Shown: positions 25,882 through 35,808, counted from the stretch's first letter. The stretch: DNA of 64,000 nucleotides from Wukongibacter sp050859025 (GCF_050859025.1 NZ_CP138200.1:2604001-2668000), one strand, 5' to 3'. The notes: generated by a model from the sequence alone, not told the origin. Numbers and translations are program-made.

Positions 25882-25985
25882 TATAGAGAGCTCCAAGTAA
25901 ATCTTAAATTATACATATCAAAATATCTGATGAATCTTAGGATTTTTGATGTGTATAAATTAAAGTTTTGACTGGAATCTCTATA
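25882..25985. mobile_element. Palindromic MITE-like element, family 1 copy 2 (104 bp), with a partial copy abutting
   Basis: Ends TATAGAGAGCTCC and GGAATCTCTATA. From 25984 a second left end (TATAGAGAGTTCCGAGTAAATC, first 20 bases similar) begins, sharing the TA, and breaks off near 26010. The element lies immediately upstream of the first radical SAM gene and so within or near its promoter. Confidence 0.78.
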
Positions 25986-26042
25986 TAGAGAGTTCCGAGT
26001 AAATCTTTAATCAATGAATTACTTAGAGGGGAGTGTAATTGA

Positions 26043-27131
26043 ATGAGAAAATGGCAAGTTGGCTGGGGACCAGTGGTACTGTGCAACATGAATTGTAGTT
26101 TTTGTTATAGTAAGAACTCAAGGGATAGTATAAATTCCTTAGGTTATGACGAATGGGTGAATTTTATCGATGGAAATCACGAAAAAATAGATGCTATAAA
26201 TTATGGTACTGGTGAAAATACAATGTCAGATGATTGGTTTAAATTGATTAAATATATAAGAGATAACTATCCAAATATTTCACAAGCCTTGACAACAAAT
26301 GGGTATTTGAGTGAAAGAATTATAGAAAATAGTAATTATGGAAGAATTATTCAGAAATCAATAGAAGAGATAGATATATCCTTAGATTTTTGTGATCCTC
26401 AAAAACATAATGATTTACGTGGGCAAAAACATGCATATAAGTGGGCTATAGAAACACTTGAATATTGCAGTGATAAAGATATCGAGCCAACAATAGTATT
26501 TCTTGGATGTTCTGATACTTTGAAGAAAGAAAATATTGACGGCTTGTTTGAAATTGCTAAAAAGTACAATTCGAAATTGAGAATGAATATTTATAGACCA
26601 ACCAATGGAATAGATGAAATATCAAAAAAATTTATACCGACATTTGAGCAAATTATTAATATTCTATATTACATAAATGACAAATATAAGATTTTATCAA
26701 TTTGTGATCCTCTTTTTAGCTCGATATTAACAGACAGTAACTATGAAATAGATCCATCTGGAAGTAATAGTCTTAGAATCTTAGGCGACGGTAGTATTAC
26801 ACCATCAACGTATTTGATTTCAGATGAATTTAAGAGACTTAATATTAAAAATCCACAATCACTTAAGGTAATTGAAGAAAACAATATATTTAAAGATATA
26901 ACATTAGCACCGACTCCAAAAGAGTGTAAAGAATGTAAACATGTAAATACATGTAATGGAGGGGTATATGATAGAAGATACCTATGGTATGGTGATTTTA
27001 AGGAAAGAGATCCATACTGTCCATTTAGGAGGTCAGATAATAGTACGTTTAAAAAGGTGAAAATTAAGAAAGATGATAGCTTTTCATCAATACATGACGG
27101 TTACTTACCAACAATATTTTTTTCTAGCTAG
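26043..27131 (+). CDS. Radical SAM protein with C-terminal Cys cluster
   Basis: A 362-residue radical SAM enzyme. Cys14, Cys18 and Cys21 (CNMNCSFCYS) ligate the 4Fe-4S cluster that cleaves SAM; GTGEN at about residue 58 stands where most relatives have GGEP. The C-terminus has CKECKHVNTCNGGVYD and a late Cys (DPYC), like a shortened SPASM/twitch site for a further cluster. ATG 26043 has AGGGGAG upstream. It opens a run of co-directional genes to 39469. Peptide or small-molecule modification is likely, but I found no obvious precursor peptide gene. Confidence 0.8.
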   Translation: MRKWQVGWGPVVLCNMNCSFCYSKNSRDSINSLGYDEWVNFIDGNHEKIDAINYGTGENTMSDDWFKLIKYIRDNYPNISQALTTNGYLSERIIENSNYGRIIQKSIEEIDISLDFCDPQKHNDLRGQKHAYKWAIETLEYCSDKDIEPTIVFLGCSDTLKKENIDGLFEIAKKYNSKLRMNIYRPTNGIDEISKKFIPTFEQIINILYYINDKYKILSICDPLFSSILTDSNYEIDPSGSNSLRILGDGSITPSTYLISDEFKRLNIKNPQSLKVIEENNIFKDITLAPTPKECKECKHVNTCNGGVYDRRYLWYGDFKERDPYCPFRRSDNSTFKKVKIKKDDSFSSIHDGYLPTIFFSS

Positions 27132-27300
27132 ATACTTGATTTGAGAGCATAGCATTTTTATATCAATAAGATCATTTTATACAATCATTAAGGAGAAGCC
27201 ACTTATTATTTTCAAGTACTAGTGAAATAAAGAAATTGTAGGGCAAAAATCAGACTATTAGTAATTATATATATTATAAAATTTAGGAGGAAAGCAAGTT

Positions 27301-28761
27301 ATGAATTTAGAAAAGCTTGAGCTTTCAAAGTATGTGAAATTATTTGACAATGAAAACTTTACTTGTCTATTCCATTCAATTAGCATGGTTAAGGTTTATG
27401 GAAGCAAAGTATTACTTGACATATATGAATCATTAATTGAGCCCGTTGAATATCGAATAATTACTGAAAAGTTTTCAGAAAAAATCATTAAGCAATTGAT
27501 TCAAAATAAATTTATTGTGTCTAGTGATTCAAAAGATGATGATGAAGAATTAAACAACATTAAAGAGTCAGTTGGAAAAATTAATGTGCGTAATTTAGTT
27601 CTACTAATTTCAAATGATTGTAATTTTAAGTGTTCATACTGCCAAATTGAAGAGAATATGCATGAAGATTCTATGGTTAATATGTCAGTGAACGTCGCAG
27701 ATAAAGCATTAAATTTGTTTAAGGAAAATAGTCTATCAAGTACTTCTAAAACAATTACTATAACAGGAGGAGAACCTCTTCTCAATATTGATGTTGTAAA
27801 ATTTATTATTGAGAAGGCTAAAAAAGACTTTGAAAATACAAGAGTTGTTATCTTTACTAATGGGTCATTAATAACAAATGAATTAGCGCAATATTTTAAG
27901 CAAAATAATGTTCTAACGCTAGTATCACTTGATGGCCCAGAAGAAATGCATAATAAGGTAAGAAAATTTAGAAATGATAAGGGTACATTTAAATCGACGC
28001 TTCAAGGCTATAGAAAACTAAAAGAGAGTGGATGTAATGTTGGAGTTTCAGCAGTAGGAGGGAGTCATAATGTCAAAGAGCTGAAAAAGACATTTGATTT
28101 CTTTGTGAACTTAGAACCGCCAAGTATAGGCTTCAATTTTTCACATTTCCTTTTAGATAAGGAAAATCCAACGGAAATTTCAATAAGCGAGTTTGGTGAC
28201 ATACTAATTAAATTTTATCAAGTTTTAAGAGAAGAAGGAATATATCTTGAAAATATATCTCGCTCCATTAATTCCTTTTCGTCAAACACACCCAGAATAC
28301 GTGAATGTCAGGCTCATGGATTTGGGTTTACCGTAGATGCTAGAGGGAAAATTGGTCCATGTAAAAGTCTTCTTGTATCTGATATTTTTTCACAGGATAT
28401 TGAGAATGTTAGCCAAATAGAAAATAATGAAATGTTTCAAGATTGGGCAACGAGAAGTCCTTATCTTCGAGATGAGTGTATATATTGTCCTGCAATATCT
28501 CTATGTGGAGGTGGCTGTGCCTATGATAGTTATATTGTAAATAATGGAGATTATAAAAAGGTTGATAAAAGAATTTGTAGCTATCAGAAAAAGGTACTAG
28601 ACTATTTGATTTCGGATCTTTTTGAGAAAATTAAAGGTAATCTTGAGCAAGAGGACATATACATACCTACAATAGAAGATCAGGTCAAGGCTTTTTCTTC
28701 ATACTTTGATATTAATAATAGCTTACAAAGATCTGTGGGTCATGAAGTTGAGAAATCATAA
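27301..28761 (+). CDS. Radical SAM/SPASM enzyme
   Basis: A 486-residue enzyme. An N-terminal region of about 95 residues resembles the winged-helix leader-binding domains of peptide maturases; the radical SAM core follows with Cys107, Cys111, Cys114 (CNFKCSYC) and GGEPL at 156-160; the C-terminus is a SPASM domain (CQAHGFGFTVDARGKIGPC, CIYCPAISLCGGGC, RICSYQ) that would carry two auxiliary clusters. This architecture is typical of sactipeptide/ranthipeptide maturases, yet no cysteine-rich precursor gene is visible nearby. AGGAGG precedes ATG 27301. Confidence 0.83.
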   Translation: MNLEKLELSKYVKLFDNENFTCLFHSISMVKVYGSKVLLDIYESLIEPVEYRIITEKFSEKIIKQLIQNKFIVSSDSKDDDEELNNIKESVGKINVRNLVLLISNDCNFKCSYCQIEENMHEDSMVNMSVNVADKALNLFKENSLSSTSKTITITGGEPLLNIDVVKFIIEKAKKDFENTRVVIFTNGSLITNELAQYFKQNNVLTLVSLDGPEEMHNKVRKFRNDKGTFKSTLQGYRKLKESGCNVGVSAVGGSHNVKELKKTFDFFVNLEPPSIGFNFSHFLLDKENPTEISISEFGDILIKFYQVLREEGIYLENISRSINSFSSNTPRIRECQAHGFGFTVDARGKIGPCKSLLVSDIFSQDIENVSQIENNEMFQDWATRSPYLRDECIYCPAISLCGGGCAYDSYIVNNGDYKKVDKRICSYQKKVLDYLISDLFEKIKGNLEQEDIYIPTIEDQVKAFSSYFDINNSLQRSVGHEVEKS

Positions 28762-28794
28762 AAAATAGATAATTTATTAGAAGAGGAGGTACTT

Positions 28795-30114
28795 ATGGTG
28801 ACATCAATAAATAAAGATATCTTAAATATACCTATTTATTATACGAAAAAAATAACTGAAAAAATTAAAGAAGATAAATCAGTTGTAAACTTAGCAAGAG
28901 GTGACTCGGAGTTTCAAACTCCTATGCCCATTATTGATTATCTACGTGAAATATTACCTCATCCCGGGGATAATCTTGATGATATCAATTCTCAATTTGG
29001 GAAATATACCCACTATGAAAAGGGGAAAGGTTCTATTGAGTTAAGGAAAGCAATTGCAGATAAATATTATAGAGAGAGTAATATGGTTATTGATATAGAT
29101 AACATTTTAATAACTCAGGGAGGCATGAATGCGATATTTACGACATTTTTATCTATTACTGAGCCTGGAGATGAAATACTAATTCCAGATCCCTGTTACG
29201 TAGCCTACGATCCAATCGCAAATTATCTATTATCAGGTAGAAAGGGAATCAGAATAAAGCTAGAAGAAAAAAATGATTTTGTTTTAACAATCGATCAATT
29301 AAACAAATTTAAGACTGATAGGACAAAAGCATTAATATTAACTTCTCCACTAAATCCAACGGGTACTCTTTATAGCGAAAATGATTTAAAGAAAATAATG
29401 GAGTGGGGAGTACAAAATAATATTTATATAATTCACGATGAAAATCATGAAAAAGAAATATATGACGGAAATATCCATTATCCTATTATGTTATTTGATG
29501 AGGGAAAAGAGCATTCAATTCTATTAAATAGCTTTTCACGGTTAGGAATGGGTGGATGGCGTTTAGGCTGGGTGATAGGACCCAAAAAATTTATGGAAGC
29601 TGCACAACTGGCACATTCATATATAAATATGACCTGTAATACATTTGTTCAAGAAGCTGGGGCATACACATTAAAGAATTATAATGAGTTAGGATTTAAT
29701 GAGTATTTTAAGAAATACCAAGATAAAAGAGACTTATTGGTACCAGCATTAAATAAATTAGATGGATTTACGTGCAAACTGCCGAAAAGCACATGTTATG
29801 TTTTTCCTAATATAAAAGACTTTTATGAAAAGAATTGTGAAAAAGTAATGAACTATTTGCGGAACTATTGTACTCAGCAAATGAAAGACTTTCCTCAAAA
29901 TAAAGATAAAATTGAAACAGAGTTACATCTAATTAATAATAGTAAATCCTATGCTGTATATTTATTTATATTATTGGTGGCAAAAGTAGGAACCATACCA
30001 GGAATTGCCTACGGATCAGGAAGTGATGACTATATAAGACTTTCATTTTCAGTGAAAAAGGAAGCAGTTATTGAAGGGATTAAGAGACTAAATAATATGT
30101 ATCAATCATTATAA
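28795..30114 (+). CDS. Class I aminotransferase-fold protein lacking the PLP lysine
   Basis: A 439-residue fold-type I protein of the aspartate aminotransferase superfamily. Family motifs are present: ARGDSEFQTP, SPLNPTG (Asn187), HDENHEKEIYDG (Asp215) and IRLSFS with the carboxylate-binding Arg. The Schiff-base Lys, normally in SFSKxxxxxGWRxG, is Arg249 (SFSRLGMGGWRLGW, codon CGG 29539-29541), and the Tyr usually three residues after the Asp is His218. Ordinary transamination should not work, so the protein may use PMP, use another base, or bind ligand only. GAGGAGG precedes ATG 28795. Confidence 0.85.
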   Translation: MVTSINKDILNIPIYYTKKITEKIKEDKSVVNLARGDSEFQTPMPIIDYLREILPHPGDNLDDINSQFGKYTHYEKGKGSIELRKAIADKYYRESNMVIDIDNILITQGGMNAIFTTFLSITEPGDEILIPDPCYVAYDPIANYLLSGRKGIRIKLEEKNDFVLTIDQLNKFKTDRTKALILTSPLNPTGTLYSENDLKKIMEWGVQNNIYIIHDENHEKEIYDGNIHYPIMLFDEGKEHSILLNSFSRLGMGGWRLGWVIGPKKFMEAAQLAHSYINMTCNTFVQEAGAYTLKNYNELGFNEYFKKYQDKRDLLVPALNKLDGFTCKLPKSTCYVFPNIKDFYEKNCEKVMNYLRNYCTQQMKDFPQNKDKIETELHLINNSKSYAVYLFILLVAKVGTIPGIAYGSGSDDYIRLSFSVKKEAVIEGIKRLNNMYQSL

Positions 30115-30187
30115 GGAATTGGAATTTATAATAGCTATATAACTATTTAACTAAGTATAAATACACTATATGAGGGGGTTAGAAAAT

Positions 30188-31558
30188 ATGTCAAGCAAAA
30201 GCCGTGATATTGAGTATTTAATTCATAGTATGACTAATTTAGCTCATCATGAAACAATTGGACCAAGCATTATGACAAAAGGAAAGGGAATTTATGTTTA
30301 TAATCAAGAGGGAAAAGAATATATTGAGGGAATTGGAGGATTATGGTGTACTTCCCTGGGGTTTGATGAGAATGAACTGATAGAGGCTGCGATAGAGCAA
30401 ATGAAAGACTTACCTTTTTATCATGTAGCAAATCACAAATCAACTTTACCAGTGATTGGTTTATCAGAAAAGTTAGTAGAAATTGCACCTAATAACCTTT
30501 CTAAAGTTTTTTATACATGTTCAGGATCAGAAGCTAATGATACACAGATAAAGCTACTGTGGTATTACAATAACGCAAAAGGGTTAACAAAAAAGAAAAA
30601 AATACTATCTAGATATAATTCTTATCATGGGTCCTCAATTGGCTCAGGAAGTCTGACTAGTATACCTACCTTTGAGGACGACTTTGATTTACCAATAATT
30701 CCTGTGAGATATGTTACATGTCCCCATTATTATAGGAATTCAAATAAAGGGGAAACTGAGACTGAATTTACAGGCAGACTGATTTCTGAATTAGAAGAAC
30801 TGATTATTAGAGAAGATCCAGATACTATTGCAGCCTTTGTAGCAGAACCAATTATGTCTGCTGGTGGAGTTATTATTCCTCCAAAAGATTATTATACAAG
30901 GCTTCAAGCAATATTAAGAAAATATGATATTCGACTAATTGTGGACGAAGTTATTACTGGGTTTGGAAGAACGGGCAATATGTGGGGATCGCAAACCTTT
31001 GGTATTAATGGAGATTCTTTAACCTGTGGAAAAGCTCTTTCATCTGCATATATGCCTATAGGAGCAGTTTTAATTGATGATGAAATGTATCAGATAATGT
31101 TAGAACAAAGTAAAAAAATTGGTCTATTTTCACATGGTTTTACCTTTGGAGGCCATCCAACATCGGCTGCGGTTGCATTAAAAACATTACAGCTTATGGA
31201 AGAAAGAAAAATAATAGAGCATGTCAGAGAAGTATCTGTATATTTCAATGAGCGTCTTAAAAAGTTGGAAGAACATCCGCTGGTAGGAGAGGCACGTGGT
31301 ACTGGATTAATAGGAGCAATTGAATTAGTTAAGGATAAAAAGAGTCGCGAGCCATTTAACAGTATTAGTAAAGTAGGAAAGTATGTAATAAAGAAATGTG
31401 AGGATTATGGATTAATTGCACGGAATCTAATTGGTGATACTATTGCACTTTGTCCTCCATTAATAATAAAGGAAGATGAGATTAATGAAACCTTTGATAG
31501 ATTATTAAAAGCTCTAAATGATACAGAATTATGGATCAAGAAAGAAAACATTCTATAG
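30188..31558 (+). CDS. Class III aminotransferase
   Basis: A 456-residue fold-type I class III aminotransferase, the group including beta-alanine:pyruvate, GABA and other omega-amino acid enzymes. PLP Lys282 is in TCGKALSSAYMPIGA, the Asp253-Glu pair in IVDEVITGFGRTG, and CSGSEAND binds the phosphate. An ATG at 30170 overlaps the GAGGGGG ribosome site, so ATG 30188 is chosen. It directly precedes a PanC-like ligase; formation of beta-alanine or a similar amine for that ligase is an attractive but unproved role. Confidence 0.87.
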   Translation: MSSKSRDIEYLIHSMTNLAHHETIGPSIMTKGKGIYVYNQEGKEYIEGIGGLWCTSLGFDENELIEAAIEQMKDLPFYHVANHKSTLPVIGLSEKLVEIAPNNLSKVFYTCSGSEANDTQIKLLWYYNNAKGLTKKKKILSRYNSYHGSSIGSGSLTSIPTFEDDFDLPIIPVRYVTCPHYYRNSNKGETETEFTGRLISELEELIIREDPDTIAAFVAEPIMSAGGVIIPPKDYYTRLQAILRKYDIRLIVDEVITGFGRTGNMWGSQTFGINGDSLTCGKALSSAYMPIGAVLIDDEMYQIMLEQSKKIGLFSHGFTFGGHPTSAAVALKTLQLMEERKIIEHVREVSVYFNERLKKLEEHPLVGEARGTGLIGAIELVKDKKSREPFNSISKVGKYVIKKCEDYGLIARNLIGDTIALCPPLIIKEDEINETFDRLLKALNDTELWIKKENIL

Positions 31559-31653
31559 GTGTTGTAATATTGTAATATTGTAAAATTACTTAAAATGCTG
31601 AGAAATAGACCCTTATATAAAAAGATATAGATGATTTTGCGGAGGAGTAGATT

Positions 31654-32559
31654 ATGGAAGGTTATTTAAAAAAAAGCATATTTAATGACAATATAAAAGT
31701 TCTTCGTACAATAAAGGAAGTTAGAGCAGAGGTTAATGAATTGAAAAAAAGAAATAAAGTAATTGGATTAGTACCTACAATGGGAGCCTTGCATGATGGG
31801 CATTTTGAGCTTGTTAAAAGATCCATTGAGCAATGTGATTATACTATAGCCACAATATTTGTAAATCCAATACAGTTTGGACCAAATGAAGACTTTTCCT
31901 CCTATCCTAGACAGGAGGAAAAGGATATTGATAATTTAGATAAACTAAGATGTGATGCAGTATTTGTACCAACTATAGAGGAACTCTTTCCCGATAATAT
32001 ATCAAATCCACATGAAATTTTGACAGTCGTATCTGTGAAAAAATTGACAGAAGGGCTATGTGGAAAGTTCAGGCCAGGGCACTTTGATGGGATGTCAACA
32101 GAGGTATTAAAGACGTTTATGATTGTGATGCCAGATATTGCTTACTTTGGAGAAAAGGATTATCAACAGCTAATGATTGTTAAACAGATGGTCCGTGATT
32201 TAAATTTACCTATTTGTATTGAAGCTGTACCTACTGTTCGTGAGGCAGACGGCTTGGCAATTTCCTCAAGAAATGCCTATTTGACAGGAGAACAAAGGCT
32301 TATAGCTCCAAAACTATATACTCAGCTACTTGATGTCTCAAGACAGTTATCTGAAAAAGGTATCAAGTGTTTGCCAGTACTTGAAAAATATGAGGAAAGC
32401 TTATTGAAAAATGGCTTCGATAGAATTGAGTACATAGCTATTGTTGATAAAGATAAACTTACACCAGTTGAATATGTTGAAAATGAAGCACGTTTATTAG
32501 CAGCGGTGTGGATAGGTGATACTAGGCTTATTGATAATGTTCCAATTATTCCAGAATAG
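31654..32559 (+). CDS. PanC-like pantoate--amine ligase
   Basis: A 301-residue member of the pantothenate synthetase family, which adenylates pantoate and joins it to beta-alanine. The HxGH motif is His47-His50 (MGALHDGH), followed by FVNPIQFGPNEDFSSYPR, GEKDYQQL and the KMSKS-like SSRNAYL. The normally strict RPGHFRGVATVV is RPGHFDGMSTEV here (Asp145, Glu150), changes next to the pantoate and nucleotide sites, so substrate use may differ. No panB or panD is present. CGGAGGAG precedes ATG 31654. Confidence 0.82.
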   Translation: MEGYLKKSIFNDNIKVLRTIKEVRAEVNELKKRNKVIGLVPTMGALHDGHFELVKRSIEQCDYTIATIFVNPIQFGPNEDFSSYPRQEEKDIDNLDKLRCDAVFVPTIEELFPDNISNPHEILTVVSVKKLTEGLCGKFRPGHFDGMSTEVLKTFMIVMPDIAYFGEKDYQQLMIVKQMVRDLNLPICIEAVPTVREADGLAISSRNAYLTGEQRLIAPKLYTQLLDVSRQLSEKGIKCLPVLEKYEESLLKNGFDRIEYIAIVDKDKLTPVEYVENEARLLAAVWIGDTRLIDNVPIIPE

Positions 32560-32621
32560 CAAAATAATAAATGAAATAGACATACAGATAGAATCGAAAA
32601 ATATCAAAGGAGAGATATGCT

Positions 32622-33380
32622 ATGGAATTTATGAATAAGGTTGCGATAATTACCGGAGGAGCTTCGGGATTTGGATTGGGTATGGTAAAGAAGTTTTTAC
32701 AAGAGGGAGCATACGTTGTAATTGTTGATATCAATAAAGGAGCAGGTGAAAAGGTTTTAGAAGAATTTAATACTCCTGATAGAAGATTATCATTTGTTCA
32801 TGCTGATGTCGCAATAAAAAAGGATGTAGCTCAGATGATAAAGTATACATATGACAAATTTGGGAAAATTGATATATTAGTAAATAATGCTGGACACACC
32901 CACTGGAAAAAGCCTATTATGGAGGTTTCAGAAGAAGAATTTGACAGGATTTTTGATGTGAACGTTAAAGCAATTTATTTAGCTGTCCTTGAGATATTAC
33001 CTATTTTTAAGAAACAGAATGGAGGATGTATTATTAATACAAGCTCTACTGCTGCAAAGCGTCCTCGTCCAGGATTAACAATATATAATAGTTCAAAGGG
33101 AGCTGTTAATACATTGACAAAATCATTGGCGGCTGAATTAGCACCTTATAATGTTAGAGTCAATGCAGTATGTCCAGTTATTGGAAAAACAGGTCTATTT
33201 GAAGCATTTATAGGAGGAACAGACATTCCAGAAGATGGGCAAAAATATTTAAGTTCCATTCCATTAGGTAGAATTTCTACACCAGAGGATGTAGCAAATG
33301 CGGCTCTATTTTTTGCCAAAAATGATTCGGATTTTCTGACTGGTATCACATTAGAAGTTGACGGGGGAAGGTGCATTTAA
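32622..33380 (+). CDS. Short-chain dehydrogenase/reductase
   Basis: A 252-residue classical SDR: nucleotide loop TGGASGFG (11-18), NNAG, catalytic Ser141/142, Tyr155 and Lys159 (YNSSK), and the C-terminal GITLEVDGG. The acidic residue at the end of strand 2 (VIVDINK) favours NAD(H). It likely interconverts a ketone and an alcohol of the pathway intermediate; reduction of a ketopantoate-like acid for the neighbouring ligase is possible. Ribosome site AAAGGAG before ATG 32622. Confidence 0.85.
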   Translation: MEFMNKVAIITGGASGFGLGMVKKFLQEGAYVVIVDINKGAGEKVLEEFNTPDRRLSFVHADVAIKKDVAQMIKYTYDKFGKIDILVNNAGHTHWKKPIMEVSEEEFDRIFDVNVKAIYLAVLEILPIFKKQNGGCIINTSSTAAKRPRPGLTIYNSSKGAVNTLTKSLAAELAPYNVRVNAVCPVIGKTGLFEAFIGGTDIPEDGQKYLSSIPLGRISTPEDVANAALFFAKNDSDFLTGITLEVDGGRCI

Positions 33381-33422
33381 GATAAGCTTTATTAAGATAG
33401 CTATAGGGAAAGGAAGTTACAA

Positions 33423-35072
33423 ATGAATATTTTATTGGTAGATGGGGTCTTTAATTTCACCGCTCAAAATTATGAGCCTATTGGAATAGGCTATATTGCT
33501 GCAGCACTTAGAGATAAGAATTATTCTGTTGAAGTTTTTGAACCCTGCCTAGAAGGATTGTCTATTGAGGAAACTATAAGTAGCTTAAGTTCTAAGCTTC
33601 TTAAGTTTGATTTAATAGGTATTTCAATTATGTCAATTGCAGACAAAAAGGATTTAATAGAATTGAGAGAATTTGTTAATAGAATTAGAAATGAAGGATA
33701 TATAAAACACATTACAATTGGTGGACATGGGGCGTCAATAGAGTTTGATAAAATTTTAAAAACTGTAAGGGATATTGACAGTGTAATTGTCGGAGAGGGA
33801 GAAGAAACCATATGTGAATTGGTAGAAGAGATAAAAAGAGATGGTGATTTGAATAGAATCGATGGTTTAGCCTACCTTTCAAATAATGAAGTTATATTTA
33901 ATAATAAAAGAAAAAATATTGAAAACTTAGATAAAATACCCTTTATGGCTAGAGATATACTTGAAAGAAGGCTGGAATTCTATGGTAGCGATTATCCAGT
34001 AACGATAATTTCATCTAGAGGATGCTTTGGAAAATGTACGTTTTGCTCAGTGGTGCCTTATTTAAACCTAACTGTTGGAAAAAGGTATAGGCTTCGATCT
34101 ATTAAAAATGTCGTTGATGAAATACAGTACCTAGTAAATAAATATGGAGTCAGTAGATTCTATTTTTTAGATGAAAATTTCATTCTTCCGGGGAAACAGG
34201 GGTTTGAGAGAGCAAAGGAGTTAAATAATGAGATTAAAAAGCGAGATATTAGTATCAAATATCATGTACTTACAAGAGTAGATTCTATATATAAAGAAAC
34301 AATCCTCTTATTAAAAGAGTCAGGTATGGTAAGTGTCTTTCTTGGAGTTGAGTCATTTCACGATGATGATTTAAAGCTATTCAATAAAAGGGTTGATGTA
34401 AACAAAGTAGAGCATTCTTTAAAAATATTAAAGGAATGTGGATTTTCAACAGAAGTAGAATCAAAGTATCGTGCTAGAATCGGATATATTGCATTTCATC
34501 CCTATAGTACTTTAGATTCTATTAAACAAGGAATTAGCTTCTTTAGGAAATATAAGATTCCATTTAAGAAGTTTCTAAGACCTCTTGAGGTATTTGAAGG
34601 AACAGAGATATATGATAATTTTAAGAATAAAAGCATATTATTGGATGTAAAGAAAAATACACCCATGTCAATAAAGATTAATAAAGTTACTTATCCTGTA
34701 GGCTTTAAATTTTTAGATGTAAGAGTAGAATCAATTTATGCAAATATTATTAATTATTATAATTGTATCCATCCTCTTAGAGAGAAAATTAGAACCATCG
34801 AGAAATTAATTGCAAACAGTAACTCAGAGGAAGTTTTGAAAATCACAAAATTTAGAAAAGATATAGATCAATCATTCTTTAATATAATGGAAGTATTATT
34901 AGATGCAGCAGAAAAGAATAGAAGGGATTTAAATCAAATTACTGATGAATATATAAGTAGTATCTCAGATTTAATGATGGAATTAGATATCCAGAAAATG
35001 ATTAGTAAGATAGCTAAAACAGCTAAAATAAGTGAAAAGGTGTGGGGAATGCAATGGCCAACAAGAGTTTAG
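33423..35072 (+). CDS. B12-binding-domain radical SAM protein
   Basis: A 549-residue class B-type radical SAM enzyme. Residues 1 to about 140 form a cobalamin-binding Rossmann domain without the DxHxxG motif, as usual for base-off binding (GIGYIAAAL, IGGHGAS, VGEGEETI). The SAM cluster cysteines are 201, 205 and 208 (CFGKCTFC). A long C-terminal helical extension of about 150 residues is not recognised. Such enzymes methylate or rearrange unactivated carbons. The next gene overlaps its end by 19 bp, so they are coupled. AAAGGAAG before ATG 33423. Confidence 0.85.
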   Translation: MNILLVDGVFNFTAQNYEPIGIGYIAAALRDKNYSVEVFEPCLEGLSIEETISSLSSKLLKFDLIGISIMSIADKKDLIELREFVNRIRNEGYIKHITIGGHGASIEFDKILKTVRDIDSVIVGEGEETICELVEEIKRDGDLNRIDGLAYLSNNEVIFNNKRKNIENLDKIPFMARDILERRLEFYGSDYPVTIISSRGCFGKCTFCSVVPYLNLTVGKRYRLRSIKNVVDEIQYLVNKYGVSRFYFLDENFILPGKQGFERAKELNNEIKKRDISIKYHVLTRVDSIYKETILLLKESGMVSVFLGVESFHDDDLKLFNKRVDVNKVEHSLKILKECGFSTEVESKYRARIGYIAFHPYSTLDSIKQGISFFRKYKIPFKKFLRPLEVFEGTEIYDNFKNKSILLDVKKNTPMSIKINKVTYPVGFKFLDVRVESIYANIINYYNCIHPLREKIRTIEKLIANSNSEEVLKITKFRKDIDQSFFNIMEVLLDAAEKNRRDLNQITDEYISSISDLMMELDIQKMISKIAKTAKISEKVWGMQWPTRV

Positions 35073-35740
35073 ATGTTTTATCGACTATTTCAATAGAAGA
35101 CTTTATTGAGTCAAAATATAACAAAAAAGCTTATCTTATAGTGCTAATTGGATTGGATGGAGTAGGCAAATCAACTCAAATAAAATATATTCAAGATATA
35201 ATAACTAAAAATAACTATTCTGTGTTTACTCCTATAAATGAAAGCTTAAAGCCCTATAAGGCATTGTTTGAAAAAATTTCATTAGAAGCAGGATATGATA
35301 ATCGCTTGGATTTACTAGGACTTGAAACGGATCAACTATTAATCTCATTAATAAAATGGAATTCGATGGTAAAAATAGCTAATGCTCTAGACAAAGAGAA
35401 TACATTTATTGTAATGGACCGATATACTTATTGTTTTCTTGCCTCTGCAAAATGTAGAGGTGCTAAAAACGAAAGCTTGATTAACAGGATGTTTGAATTT
35501 TTTCCTAAACCGGATTTGACACTCTTTTTAGATGTGCCACCGAAGGAGGCCTTTAATCGAATAAACAAGAGGGGAACAGATAGTATGGAGCTATCGTTTT
35601 TAGAGAAGCACTATTCAGCATACATGGATTTACAAGAGGCGAAAAACTTTGAATTTATTGATGGTACAAAATCTATAGAAGAAGTAAGGCTTGAAATATA
35701 TAAACGTATAAATCGATATTTTCCATTTATTAAAATATAG
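35054..35740 (+). CDS. Thymidylate kinase-like P-loop kinase
   Basis: A 228-residue protein with the dTMP kinase fold. P-loop GLDGVGKST lies near residue 33 after an N-terminal extension, DRYTYCFLASAKCRG matches the DRY motif, and PDLTLFLDVPPKEAFNRI the family core. The GTG at 35042 is too early; ATG 35054 has GGGG upstream. It begins within the stop region of the B12-type radical SAM gene. A similar pairing recurs at 61289/63679. Being inside a biosynthetic operon, it probably phosphorylates a pathway intermediate or product rather than dTMP. Confidence 0.78.
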   Translation: MANKSLDVLSTISIEDFIESKYNKKAYLIVLIGLDGVGKSTQIKYIQDIITKNNYSVFTPINESLKPYKALFEKISLEAGYDNRLDLLGLETDQLLISLIKWNSMVKIANALDKENTFIVMDRYTYCFLASAKCRGAKNESLINRMFEFFPKPDLTLFLDVPPKEAFNRINKRGTDSMELSFLEKHYSAYMDLQEAKNFEFIDGTKSIEEVRLEIYKRINRYFPFIKI

Positions 35741-35808
35741 ATATTTATCTATAAAACTAGGTATGTATAAGAGTTTTTTTAATATGGTACATAAAAGGAG
35801 TAGAATAT

